Shown: one piece after another, positions 35,498-44,129 of the stretch
How positions within the stretch are numbered: the stretch's first letter is position 1
How the letters are laid out: every line of letters starts with the position of its first letter
Assembly: GCA_017432005.1 (NCBI GenBank)
Contig: JAFRKA010000010.1
Span: 16,974 to 80,973 of the forward strand
Length of the DNA: 64,000 bases
Source of the DNA: Erysipelotrichaceae bacterium
Lineage (GTDB): Bacteria; Bacillota_I; Bacilli_A; Erysipelotrichales; Erysipelotrichaceae
Direction: 5' to 3'
Program-made: the position numbers and the translations under genes
The notes under the pieces: generated by a model
Database searches by the model: none
What the model was told of the DNA's origin: nothing
What the model saw: the letters and a program-made list of their open reading frames with translations, nothing else

Positions 35498-35519
35498 CTC
35501 TTGGCTTCATGGTCGGGAA
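35498..35519 (-). repeat. att-like copy E of the lysS core
   Basis: Exact 22-bp copy at the right edge of the accessory region. It is followed in frame on the minus strand by the long lysS 3' end, while the other side passes straight into the next chromosomal gene. Confidence 0.8.
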
Positions 35520-35549
35520 TATCAGCACGTCTTTCTGTAATAGACCGAT

Positions 35550-36551
35550 CTATTCTTTGTTTGCTACAGCCGTCTCTTCTTTGCGTATATCTTCAAGTGA
35601 TTGGGCATCAGCTTCCAGTTCTTCGATCTTTTCTTCTTCCTTACCTGAGATCAGGGCATCGAAAGCGGAATTGATCAGTTCGAAAGTCTGCAGTAATTTC
35701 TCTTTGGCTTTATTAAGTTCTTCAGGACGTTTCTCGTGTTTCTCCAGTGTCGCATAATTCTTCAGTATTTCCACCAGCATATCCATATAGTTGTCATAGA
35801 GCTTGCGCATCTGATCGTCTCTGTCGATCTGGTCGATACATGTACTGGTCTTGCGGATATTCTCGATCGTTCTGTCGATCTGAGCTTTGATCGTCTTGTC
35901 ACTGATTTCTTTTCTGAGTTCCTTAAAAGTCCTGACGGCATCTTCACCGGCGTACAGGATATTTTCCTGGGCAACATATTTGCGCAGTCTGAATTCCAGA
36001 TCGATCTCGTCTTTATCTGAGATACGATCCAGGAAGGCACAGATCCGGTTATACTGATCGGCGTCTTCAAAGTAGAGATCTTTCAGCGAAAGCTTGCGTT
36101 TATCAGACGTCTCGACCATCAGATTGATCGCACTTGATTTCTTATTTGGGTCAGCCTTGTACAGACGCAGATCATCGGGAAGATACATCTCTTTATAGTC
36201 ATTGAGATAACGGTCGATATTGGTCAGAGAAAAAGACTTCTTCCGTTTACGGGAATTCTCATCGCGGTATTCATATTTCAAGGCGTTGTCTTTCACCACC
36301 ATGCTTCCGGTATTTCTAACCGGTGACTTGCTTAAGCCAAAGATGGCTCCCACCAGTGCCAGTGCCAGGATGATGACGATAAAGACGGTTATTCCAAACA
36401 GTACAGTAAGCAACTTCATTATCTCCTCATTGAACATCGATATGCCGGTCACAGCAGAGGTTATGAAAAACAGGATCAGTAAAAGTCCCAGGAAAAAGGC
36501 TCCGATCTTGAGAAAGAATAATACTACATCACTGCTTTTGATCTCATCCAT
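35550..36551 (-). CDS. membrane protein resembling XpaC-family proteins
   Basis: 333 aa. Two membrane helices (about residues 10-30 and 42-66) are followed by a small basic region and a long C-terminal helical part from about residue 175 (YVAQENILYAGEDAVRTFKELRKEI ... NYMDMLVEILKNYATLEKH ... LLQTFELINSAFDALISGK). The pattern of helices around a Y-x-x-L core resembles the 5-bromo-4-chloroindolyl phosphate hydrolysis (XpaC) family, often paired with TelA-type toxic anion resistance proteins. No telA is seen here and the similarity is judged by eye. It precedes no other gene closely; 24 bp separate it from the end of the M16 peptidase gene, and the two may be co-transcribed. First gene to the right of att-like copy E. 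Confidence 0.5.
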   Translation of the reverse strand: MDEIKSSDVVLFFLKIGAFFLGLLLILFFITSAVTGISMFNEEIMKLLTVLFGITVFIVIILALALVGAIFGLSKSPVRNTGSMVVKDNALKYEYRDENSRKRKKSFSLTNIDRYLNDYKEMYLPDDLRLYKADPNKKSSAINLMVETSDKRKLSLKDLYFEDADQYNRICAFLDRISDKDEIDLEFRLRKYVAQENILYAGEDAVRTFKELRKEISDKTIKAQIDRTIENIRKTSTCIDQIDRDDQMRKLYDNYMDMLVEILKNYATLEKHEKRPEELNKAKEKLLQTFELINSAFDALISGKEEEKIEELEADAQSLEDIRKEETAVANKE

Positions 36552-36575
36552 ATCTGTCTTTATTATAATTCAGTT

Positions 36576-39476
36576 CTATTTCTGGTCCAGGTCGAAGATC
36601 TGATCCAGCTGATCAGCACACCTGTTGAGTGCTTCGAGATTGCCGATGACGCAGACATCATCGGTGCTGTTCATCCTGTCGAACAGTTTCACCGTCGCCA
36701 TGATATCATCCTTGTCTGCATTCAGGATCTCTTCCAGAGTCTTCTTCTTGTCTTCGTAGGTGACGCCCATGAGATATTCCAGATCGGCTGCTCTGATCGC
36801 CAGTCTGACACTGAGCAGAGGATCATAGTCTCCGGTCGTACCGACGATGTAGTTCTCGATACTGGCGGTACGCTCACAGAAGTCTTTCAGATATTCAGGT
36901 GTATCATGATAGACCTTCAGGGAATTCTTCGGATCAGGATCACGGTAGGAATAGAAGAGTGCTGATCTGTTCGTACCGCAGCGGAATCCGCAGCCATAGG
37001 CTCCGCCTTTGACGCGGATGTTGTTCCAGAGATAATCATAGGTCAGGATATTGGCCAGGACATACATGACGCCCTGTTTTTCGATCTCATCTTCCAGTAA
37101 GGCTGCCTTGGCCGCAAAAGAGATATTGGCCGGTACACTGATGCCTTCTCTTCGATGACCCAGGATACTGCGCTTGCCTTGAGCACCGATCGTGCCGTGC
37201 GGAGCATCATCAAGGATCGCTTTGATCACTGTATCCTTATCTTCAGCTGCCACTGACAGCGTATATCTTTCTCTGATGAAGATCTTCTTGCTGAGTTCTG
37301 CCAGCTTCTTCAGGAAAGCATCAGCTTCCTCATCCCAGTTATCATCGATCTTCTTCAGTTTGCGATATGCTTCATATCCAGAAGCGTATTCCGAAGCTGT
37401 AGCGACTGTCGAACTGTAGGCTGCAGCTCTCTGTACTGCCAAAGCGTGACCTGCGTTGATGTAACTCTGTTCCAGAACAAAGATGTTCTGTTTGAGGATA
37501 TCTCTTATCGCCTTAGCATCATTAAAGTCTGTCCTGTAGATGATCTCATTGATCAGTTCAGCAGCTTCTTTGCGGTTACGTTCAAGACTCGACCAGCTTA
37601 TGTTCACCAGATTGAGATGTTTACGATCGTGGTAGGTCTTTAACGGTGAATACATGGCGGTGAAGTCACCAAAGATACTGCGCATCTTCCTGTTGAGCGT
37701 CAGGACATCGTAATTCTCTGTTTTAAGCTTGCCCAAGAACGTCAGCAGCTGAGCTGTCTCGGTGAGATCTTCTTCATCCAGATCATCGATACCGGCCATG
37801 ATGGATGCATAGACGATACCGTCTGTATCATCGTCATGGGTGATGATCGTGTTGTCTTCGTATCTTTCGATCTGATAACGGTACTTGGTCGGTGTCTTCT
37901 TGAGATCCTCGAGATGCAAAGCCGGCAGGGTCGCCTTCTGTTCCGGTGTATCTTCACTGGCCTGCCAGGCCTGAAGTTTACGGTTCAGTTCAACGAGTTC
38001 TTCTCTGTCTTTATCTGTCCACTTCTCGGCGATCTCATGGAGCTTCTTCTTTTCCTTTTCGGCTTTTTCAGCTCCCAGTTTCACTGACGGTTCCAGCAGG
38101 ACTTTGACGCTGTGTTTTGAATCAAGGATGCATTCTCTGAGCAGATCCTCATAATAGGTCGTATTGAGTTTTTCTCTCAGAGAATCAAAGATCGCATTGA
38201 AACAGATACTGTTGAGCGGATCGCCGCCGTAGAGCCAGCTGTCAAAGGAGCTCAGCGCAAAGACCAGACCCTTAGGCATGCCGCCGAAGTCTCTCTCCTT
38301 GGCTTTGAATTCCTTCTGGTTGAGCGTCGCTTCCAGCTCTTCCTTGTCGAGACCTTCCTTGACGATCTTTTCCAGCTCACTTCTGATGACACTTTCGATC
38401 TTTTCTTCTTTATCGAGATCGGTATTGATGATATCGATCTGCACGAAAGGCTGCAGCAGACCGTCCTGGATCCCGAAGGATACGTCTTCACCCAGACCGT
38501 TCTCCAGGATGGCTTTCTTCAAAGGTGATTCGTTATTGTCAGTGAGGACGGATGAGATCAGCGAAAAGGCCATCGTCTTTTCATACTCATCGAAATCACC
38601 GGTGACATAGGCGTAGGAGATATGGGCTTTGCCGGAAGGATCGGAATCCGGTGAAATCTCATATTCTTTTCTGATCGGTTCACTGATCACCGGTGCCTGT
38701 TTCTCGATCGTGATGAGATCACCTTCCTTACCGTAGTTAGAAAGATATTCATCATCGATGATGCCCAGGATCTCTTCGATATCCATATCACCGTCCAGGA
38801 TGATATAGGAATTGCTCGGATTATAGTAACGGCGATGATTAGCACAGAACTGTTCGTATGACAGTTCCGGGATATGATCCGGATCACCGCCTGATTCTCT
38901 GCCATAGCAGGTATCAGGGAAAAGACCTTCCATTATATAACGGCTCTTGAGACCGTCAGCTGAAGAGAAAGCACCTTTCATCTCGTTGAAGACGACGCCC
39001 TTGAAGATCGGTTCATCTTCTTTTTCATTCAGTTCATAGTGCCAGCCTTCCTGATAGAAGATATCGGGATTCTGTAAGACCATCGAATGAAAGACCGCAT
39101 CCAGATAGACTCTCATCAGGTTGATGAAATCCTTGTTGTTGCGTGAGGAGACCGGATAGACTGTCTTATCCGGATAAGTCATCGCATTGAGGAATGTCTG
39201 TAAAGAACCCTTCAGCAGATCTACGAAAGGTTCTTTGACCGGATATTTTGCGGATCCGTTCAAAACGGAGTGTTCCAGGATGTGGAAAACACCGGTATCG
39301 TCGACCGGAGTGGTCTTGAAACCGATCGCAAAAGTCTTGTTTTCGTCATCTCTTTTAAGCCAAAGCGTTTTGGCTCCGGTCTTTTCATGGACCATCTCAT
39401 AGACATCGGCCCTGATCTCTTCCGCATGAACTTTTCTGATTACTCTGAATCCGTGAATGATATCTTTTACTTCCAT
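36576..39476 (-). CDS. M16C zinc peptidase (PreP/Cym1-like, insulinase family)
   Basis: 966 aa from the ATG at 39476, chosen because GGAGAAAT lies 6 bases before it and the protein then starts MEVKDIIHGF like its relatives (the ATG at 39533 has no such site). It degrades short unstructured peptides inside a closed chamber. The inverted zinc motif is intact: FHILEHSVLNGS (HxxEH, about residues 60-70), with the third ligand Glu expected in the FNEMKGAFS region (about 150). The second, inactive half contains GGAYGCGFRC (about 815-825), typical of the R/Y substrate-carboxylate motif. Length and order fit the family's usual 970 residues. It is cytoplasmic (no signal peptide). No clear operon partner except the XpaC-like gene downstream. 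Confidence 0.92.
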   Translation of the reverse strand: MEVKDIIHGFRVIRKVHAEEIRADVYEMVHEKTGAKTLWLKRDDENKTFAIGFKTTPVDDTGVFHILEHSVLNGSAKYPVKEPFVDLLKGSLQTFLNAMTYPDKTVYPVSSRNNKDFINLMRVYLDAVFHSMVLQNPDIFYQEGWHYELNEKEDEPIFKGVVFNEMKGAFSSADGLKSRYIMEGLFPDTCYGRESGGDPDHIPELSYEQFCANHRRYYNPSNSYIILDGDMDIEEILGIIDDEYLSNYGKEGDLITIEKQAPVISEPIRKEYEISPDSDPSGKAHISYAYVTGDFDEYEKTMAFSLISSVLTDNNESPLKKAILENGLGEDVSFGIQDGLLQPFVQIDIINTDLDKEEKIESVIRSELEKIVKEGLDKEELEATLNQKEFKAKERDFGGMPKGLVFALSSFDSWLYGGDPLNSICFNAIFDSLREKLNTTYYEDLLRECILDSKHSVKVLLEPSVKLGAEKAEKEKKKLHEIAEKWTDKDREELVELNRKLQAWQASEDTPEQKATLPALHLEDLKKTPTKYRYQIERYEDNTIITHDDDTDGIVYASIMAGIDDLDEEDLTETAQLLTFLGKLKTENYDVLTLNRKMRSIFGDFTAMYSPLKTYHDRKHLNLVNISWSSLERNRKEAAELINEIIYRTDFNDAKAIRDILKQNIFVLEQSYINAGHALAVQRAAAYSSTVATASEYASGYEAYRKLKKIDDNWDEEADAFLKKLAELSKKIFIRERYTLSVAAEDKDTVIKAILDDAPHGTIGAQGKRSILGHRREGISVPANISFAAKAALLEDEIEKQGVMYVLANILTYDYLWNNIRVKGGAYGCGFRCGTNRSALFYSYRDPDPKNSLKVYHDTPEYLKDFCERTASIENYIVGTTGDYDPLLSVRLAIRAADLEYLMGVTYEDKKKTLEEILNADKDDIMATVKLFDRMNSTDDVCVIGNLEALNRCADQLDQIFDLDQK

Positions 39477-39519
39477 ATTATTTCTCCAGTTCAAAACAAT
39501 TGTATCATTTAATACTAAA

Positions 39520-39542
39520 AAGGTCTGTATCATACAGACCTT
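39520..39542 (-). terminator. rho-independent terminator at the end of the partner-switching operon
   Basis: aaggtctgta / tacagacctt perfect stem; on the minus strand five T follow. It closes the operon that starts at 46125. Confidence 0.85.
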
Positions 39543-39552
39543 GAATCACTGT

Positions 39553-39963
39553 TTACTCATCCGGTGACCAGGATTCCGGCACCGGTTCGATGATCAGCTT
39601 GCCGTCGGTTTTGCAGCAGACCTGATACTGATCCTCATAGACGATCTCACCGGGATGGTTGGTATAGACTACATCGTATGGGTGATTATAGCGCTCCAGC
39701 AGCCACATGACCGGCTGCATCATCTTCATCATCGTATCAGTCTCGGTCTTGAACCAGCAGACGACTTTTTCCTGCCGTTTACATGGTTCAGGCCATGGCA
39801 GTTCATGGGCAAACCAGTCATCGATCTCTTTATAGAGATCAGTATCTTCTTCATCCATGACGTCATCTTTCAGCATCTGCATACAGATGGAGAAAACACC
39901 TTTGCCTTGCATGGTATTTTCTACCAATTCTTTTCCTTGGATCCTTACGTAATGGAATTTCAT
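39553..39963 (-). CDS. conserved hypothetical protein, last gene of the partner-switching operon
   Basis: 136 aa, soluble, not assigned to a family. MKFHYVRIQGKELVENTMQGKGVFS at the N terminus and WFAHELPWPEPCKRQEKVVCWFK in the middle are unusual aromatic-rich stretches; two cysteines (CWFK and QVCCK) could be functional. It begins 4 bp after the MATE-ATPase fusion and ends at the operon terminator, so it should be made together with it. Its proximity suggests a role linked to the transporter, but no motif supports a specific one. Confidence 0.6.
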   Translation of the reverse strand: MKFHYVRIQGKELVENTMQGKGVFSICMQMLKDDVMDEEDTDLYKEIDDWFAHELPWPEPCKRQEKVVCWFKTETDTMMKMMQPVMWLLERYNHPYDVVYTNHPGEIVYEDQYQVCCKTDGKLIIEPVPESWSPDE

Positions 39964-39967
39964 ATCT

Positions 39968-41713
39968 TTAGAGTTTTATGGTAAGGATATTCATGCCGAA
40001 GTTGACATGATAGTTCATTTCTTTAGCGATCTTGGATACCATCCTGATACCGATATTCTTGCACGGATCCTCAGGATTGAACATCTCCAGACGGTTGTGC
40101 GGATCGAACGGTACGCAGTTGTCTCTTAAACGCAGTGAGACTTCGTCGTTCTCCACACAGGTGAAGATGTCAATGGAGTTATCTTTGTTGTCCTTGATGA
40201 AGCCGTGTTCAACGACGTTGCTGGCCATCTCTTCCATGCACAGTCCTGCCAGCATCGCTCTTCGATCATCGATACCCAGTCCCTTGCAGAACTTCTCGAT
40301 ACTGGAGGCGACTTCAACGACCTGATCGATATTGTTGATCGAGATCGAATACTTGTTTTCCGTATCGAAGTCCTTGCCCAGGAAGATCATGTCATCGATA
40401 TTTTTAGCCGGAGCTTTCTTCTTGGCCGACGCGACGACATACAGCAGGATATGTGTGGCGATCTCAGCCAGGGCATAGCAGCTCCAAATCGCTCTGACGC
40501 CCATGAACTTCGTCAGAACGAAGCAGCAGAACAGCGGGACCAGTATGCAGTTGACGAGATAGATCGCCTGTGAGAGTCTGCTGCGGCCCATGCTCTGATG
40601 GATGTTGACGATACACAGCGTTATGATATTGAAAGGTGCACTCCAGGCATAGAAGATCAGCAGTTCTCTGGCCATCGGAATGACATCAGCTGCCGCACCG
40701 AAGAGGACTGCGATCTGTCCACCGAAGAGGTGCGATACGACGATCTTGAAAACTGAACAGATCATACCGATGACGAAAGCGACTTTCATGACGCGCTTGA
40801 CCGATGAAGAATCTCTTTCACCGACAAAGACGCTTGCCAGCATCGTCAGCGTATTGCCGACACCGACCTGGAAGGCATCATAGAAACCGCCGCAGGAAGC
40901 CTGGATAGACAGGGCATTGCCGGCCACGGTTCCGCCGATGTCCAGGGCTGTCGAGTTGATGAAGATATTTCTGATAGAATACAGAATACCTGCCAGAGCT
41001 GCCGGAGCACCGTAGACGACGATGTCCTTCAGCATCTTCGCATCGAAGGAACCACGTTCCAGGCAGACCAGTTCCTTGTGTTTCAACATATAGAGGCCCA
41101 GGATCAGGACGACCAGCGCACGGCTGATCGAGTTGGAGACTCCGATACCGAAGATACCGCTGTTTGTCAGTCTGACAGCTGCCATACCGAAGAGAGCACT
41201 GAATACAGCTAGCAGGATCGTTCCAAACAGTGACATGTTGGATTTGTTGCTCATCTGCAGGAAAGTCATCTGGCAAGGCAGGATCAGCATCGGCAGGATA
41301 CCTAAGGAGACACCGCGAATATATCTGATCGTTTCATCCATCGTCTCGCTGTTGGCCTGAAGCAGTACAGCGATCTGTCCGGCAAACATGTAGCACAGGA
41401 CAGTCAGGATGGCACCGGAGACCGCGATCGTGATCATAGATACCGTATAGACCTGATTGACCTTCTTCGCATCGCCTTTGCCCATATAGTTGCCGCAAAG
41501 GATACCGGCACCGCCGGAGATGATCGAAGAGATACCGGTAATGATATTCAAAAACGGCTGGGTCAGCGTCATGGCGACCATGGCTATACCGCTCAGACAG
41601 TTACCGATGATCAGTCCATTGATCATTCCGCTCAATGAAGAAGCAATGACCATAAAGAACTGAGCCGGCATCAGCTTCAGATACAGTTCCAGGATATTGT
41701 CGTGATTTTTCAT
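39968..41713 (-). CDS. MATE transporter fused to an RsbW-like ATPase (anti-sigma kinase) domain
   Basis: 581 aa. Residues 1-445 form a 12-helix MATE exporter (FMVIASSLSGMINGLIIGN at helix 1; SLGILPMLILPCQMTFLQMSNKSN; IFVGERDSSSVKRVMKVAF). Residues about 460-581 form a GHKL ATPase of the RsbW/SpoIIAB type: VVEVASSIEKFCKGLGI, the N box EEMASNVVEHGF near residue 499, LRDNCVPFDPHNR (G1-like box) and KNIGIRMVSKIAKEMNYH (G2-like). Such domains bind ATP and STAS proteins and may phosphorylate them. The start overlaps the stop of the phosphatase gene (ATGA), which couples their translation. A transporter gated by a partner-switching domain is the likeliest role. The substrate is unknown. Confidence 0.85.
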   Translation of the reverse strand: MKNHDNILELYLKLMPAQFFMVIASSLSGMINGLIIGNCLSGIAMVAMTLTQPFLNIITGISSIISGGAGILCGNYMGKGDAKKVNQVYTVSMITIAVSGAILTVLCYMFAGQIAVLLQANSETMDETIRYIRGVSLGILPMLILPCQMTFLQMSNKSNMSLFGTILLAVFSALFGMAAVRLTNSGIFGIGVSNSISRALVVLILGLYMLKHKELVCLERGSFDAKMLKDIVVYGAPAALAGILYSIRNIFINSTALDIGGTVAGNALSIQASCGGFYDAFQVGVGNTLTMLASVFVGERDSSSVKRVMKVAFVIGMICSVFKIVVSHLFGGQIAVLFGAAADVIPMARELLIFYAWSAPFNIITLCIVNIHQSMGRSRLSQAIYLVNCILVPLFCCFVLTKFMGVRAIWSCYALAEIATHILLYVVASAKKKAPAKNIDDMIFLGKDFDTENKYSISINNIDQVVEVASSIEKFCKGLGIDDRRAMLAGLCMEEMASNVVEHGFIKDNKDNSIDIFTCVENDEVSLRLRDNCVPFDPHNRLEMFNPEDPCKNIGIRMVSKIAKEMNYHVNFGMNILTIKL

Positions 41714-44127
41714 TGTTTATACCTCATAAATTTAACTGCCATTTCCGTTATATCATCAAACTGCGGAGCACCATTGTAGAAGATTTCGATATCATCATAG
41801 ATGCTCTGGCACATCTGCATCACATCTTCATCTTTATGAGCATTGATACATTCGACCAGTCGATCATCACCATAAAGATCCTTGTTTGCATCAGTCGCTT
41901 CCACGACACCGTCGGTATACAGGAAGATCTCATCACCCGGTTCTAGCATCAGTGACTGTTCCTTGTAGACGATACCTTCCATACCGCCCAGGATAAAGCC
42001 AGGAGGACCGCTCAGGAATTCAAACGATCCGTCTTTTCTTCTGAGCAGCGGTCTGTTGTGACCGGCATTGGCATATTTCAGTTCACCGGTCTTCAGATCC
42101 AGGAAGCCCATCCAGGCTGTCAGGAACATGCCGGCATCATTGCCTTCACAGAGATTGTAGTTGGCATTGGTGAAGATATCGGCTACGGAGATATTGTTCT
42201 CCGCATAAGTCTTTAAGATCGTTTTGGAACGCATCATGAACAGGGCAGCCGGTATTCCTTTTCCGGAAACATCGGCGACCGTAAAGACCAGCGTGTCCTT
42301 GTCGATCAGATAGAAATCATAGAAGTCACCGCCGACTTCCCTGGCCGGGACCATCAGCGCATAGATGTCGAATTCATTGCGATCCGGGAATGCCGGGAAG
42401 ACCGATGGCAGAGCTGAAGACTGGATCTCCTTGGCATAGCGCAGTTCTGAATCGATGCGCTCGTTGGCTTCAGCGATCAGATCCTTCAGTTTGTCGACGG
42501 TCGTGTTGATGCCGTTGGACAGGGAGATGAATTCCTTGTTGGTACGGACATTGACGACCGTATCCAGATCACCGCCCGTGATCCTGGCCAACAGACCGTT
42601 GACTCTTCTGATATCGGAGACGACCAGCATCTTCATCAGGAAGTAGATCGCTACCAAGAGCATGCCGAACACCAGCATCTCCATGAAGATGTTCAGATAA
42701 GTGGAGATCTTCTTGGAGAAATCAGCTTCATTGCAAGGCAGGATGCCTAGGATCGCAAAACCCTGGGCCTTCTTGTACATGCAATAGGATTCCACCCCGT
42801 CCACATTGGCGACGAAGACGGTGTATTCCTTGGAATCTTCCAGATCAGAACTCATTCTGAAACTGCTGATCTTCGTGCCGTTCATGCCGTCTGAATAGGA
42901 GACGATCTTGCCTTCATCATCGATGATGACGAGGTTTCCTGTCTCACCGATATGTCTGTAGGTAGCGACATTGTTGAGCTTGACAGCCATCTCATCAAAG
43001 AATTCCTTGCTGTCATAAGCTACCTGTACGAAACCGTCTTTGTATTTGACACCGCTGTATTTGCGGTAGACATTCGAATCTCTGCTGATCGGACCGTAGT
43101 CCTGTACATAATTCTCTGTATCTCCGAGCAGTACCAGGAACTCTCTGGCCTGATCACCGGAATTCATATCAAAGCCGATATTCAGATCATCGCTTGATTC
43201 CGTGATGATACCGTTGCCGTCGATGACATCGATCTCCGCGATATTGTAGTGACCGCACAGGGTCCTGAGATTGTAGGCTGGATTGTCCTTGAGTTCTTCA
43301 ACGACCAGTTCATTGACCTGCAAGAGCGCCTCATCGACCTGCGTGTTAACATCACCGACCGCATCTTCGATGTTAAGTCTCAGCAGATCTTCTGTCTCTC
43401 TGATGGAGATCTGGTTCTGCAAGAGCAGTCCAAAGGATGCGGTAGCGATAAAGCCGATGATGATGACGATCACCAGATTGCGCTGTACCTGCATGGCGAT
43501 CGAAGGCTTCTCTGCAGTTTCGCCTTTGTTCGTGCTGTAATCATACAGTGAGACAGCCAGTACGGCGACACCCACCGCTAAGGCATTGACGCTTACCATC
43601 GGGATCGTACAGGCTTCGACGAAACCGAAAGCAGTCTTGACGTCATTCATGTTGGTGACGAAGATCATGATCATATGGATCGTCTCACAGATCACGCCGA
43701 TGATGAACGCATGCGGCCAGCCCGGGATCTCCCCGTCAAACATCTCTTTCTTGAGGATGGCAGCGATGAAACCGGTCAGACAGGTCGAAATGGAACAAGC
43801 CAGTCTTGTGTAGTAGCCTGCACCCCAGTAGACGGCAAACCATCTTTCGATACCGCCCATCAGTCCGGCAATGATGCCCGAAAGCGGAGAGAAGATCAGT
43901 CCGGCACACAGCGGTGCGGCATCACGGGCATTCATCACGGCACCGTTTAAAGGGACACCGAATTCGGTGCCGCATATAGCAATAAGACCGAAAATGATTC
44001 CGGTCATAATGTCTTGGGTCTTTTTGCTGAGTTTGCTGCCGCGCTGACTCTTATAGAATGCATGCAGCAGGACACTGATGCAGACAGGAATGACTGCGAT
44101 CAGGACTAGTGATAGGATAGGGTTCAT
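41710..44127 (-). CDS. SpoIIE-type PP2C phosphatase with 5TM-LYT sensor and HAMP
   Basis: 805 aa. The N-terminal 190 residues form a 5TM-LYT sensor (NARDAAPLCAGLIFSPLSGIIAGL) followed by an extracellular double-Cache-like region (about 240-470) bounded by two membrane helices, a HAMP-like segment (MKMLVVSDIRRVNGLLARITGGDLD, near 500) and a SpoIIE/RsbU-like PP2C phosphatase domain (about 565-800): REVGGDFYDFYLIDKDTLVFTVADVSGKGIPAALFM, LKYANAGHNRPLLRR and LEPGDEIFLYTDGVVEATD carry the Mn-binding aspartates. It should dephosphorylate phospho-STAS proteins in response to an external ligand. It sits between the STAS-APH fusion (2 bp away) and the MATE-ATPase fusion (overlap 4 bp). Confidence 0.9.
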   Translation of the reverse strand: MNPILSLVLIAVIPVCISVLLHAFYKSQRGSKLSKKTQDIMTGIIFGLIAICGTEFGVPLNGAVMNARDAAPLCAGLIFSPLSGIIAGLMGGIERWFAVYWGAGYYTRLACSISTCLTGFIAAILKKEMFDGEIPGWPHAFIIGVICETIHMIMIFVTNMNDVKTAFGFVEACTIPMVSVNALAVGVAVLAVSLYDYSTNKGETAEKPSIAMQVQRNLVIVIIIGFIATASFGLLLQNQISIRETEDLLRLNIEDAVGDVNTQVDEALLQVNELVVEELKDNPAYNLRTLCGHYNIAEIDVIDGNGIITESSDDLNIGFDMNSGDQAREFLVLLGDTENYVQDYGPISRDSNVYRKYSGVKYKDGFVQVAYDSKEFFDEMAVKLNNVATYRHIGETGNLVIIDDEGKIVSYSDGMNGTKISSFRMSSDLEDSKEYTVFVANVDGVESYCMYKKAQGFAILGILPCNEADFSKKISTYLNIFMEMLVFGMLLVAIYFLMKMLVVSDIRRVNGLLARITGGDLDTVVNVRTNKEFISLSNGINTTVDKLKDLIAEANERIDSELRYAKEIQSSALPSVFPAFPDRNEFDIYALMVPAREVGGDFYDFYLIDKDTLVFTVADVSGKGIPAALFMMRSKTILKTYAENNISVADIFTNANYNLCEGNDAGMFLTAWMGFLDLKTGELKYANAGHNRPLLRRKDGSFEFLSGPPGFILGGMEGIVYKEQSLMLEPGDEIFLYTDGVVEATDANKDLYGDDRLVECINAHKDEDVMQMCQSIYDDIEIFYNGAPQFDDITEMAVKFMRYKQ

Positions 44128-44129
44128 GA

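Larger units (their letters stand above)
35034..35528 (-). pseudogene. duplicate 3' end of lysS (orphan tRNA-binding domain)
   Basis: 164 codons from a GTG at 35528. It begins LIFPTMKPREGEK, the same point where the lysS core ends, and continues through a linker into a Trbp111/EMAPII-like tRNA-binding domain (KSDYRAVKVLNCEAVKGSKKLLKFTL ... MVDPHIPAGAKLY) that matches the C-terminal part of lysS at 19371 almost throughout. The linker is longer than in lysS and its codons contain the ggtgtcaaatt repeats (KFDTNLTPI). Upstream of the core there is no LysRS sequence. It is most simply the lysS 3' end carried by an integrative element so that it restores the host gene on integration. If translated alone it would be a CsaA-like small tRNA-binding protein. 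Confidence 0.8.
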
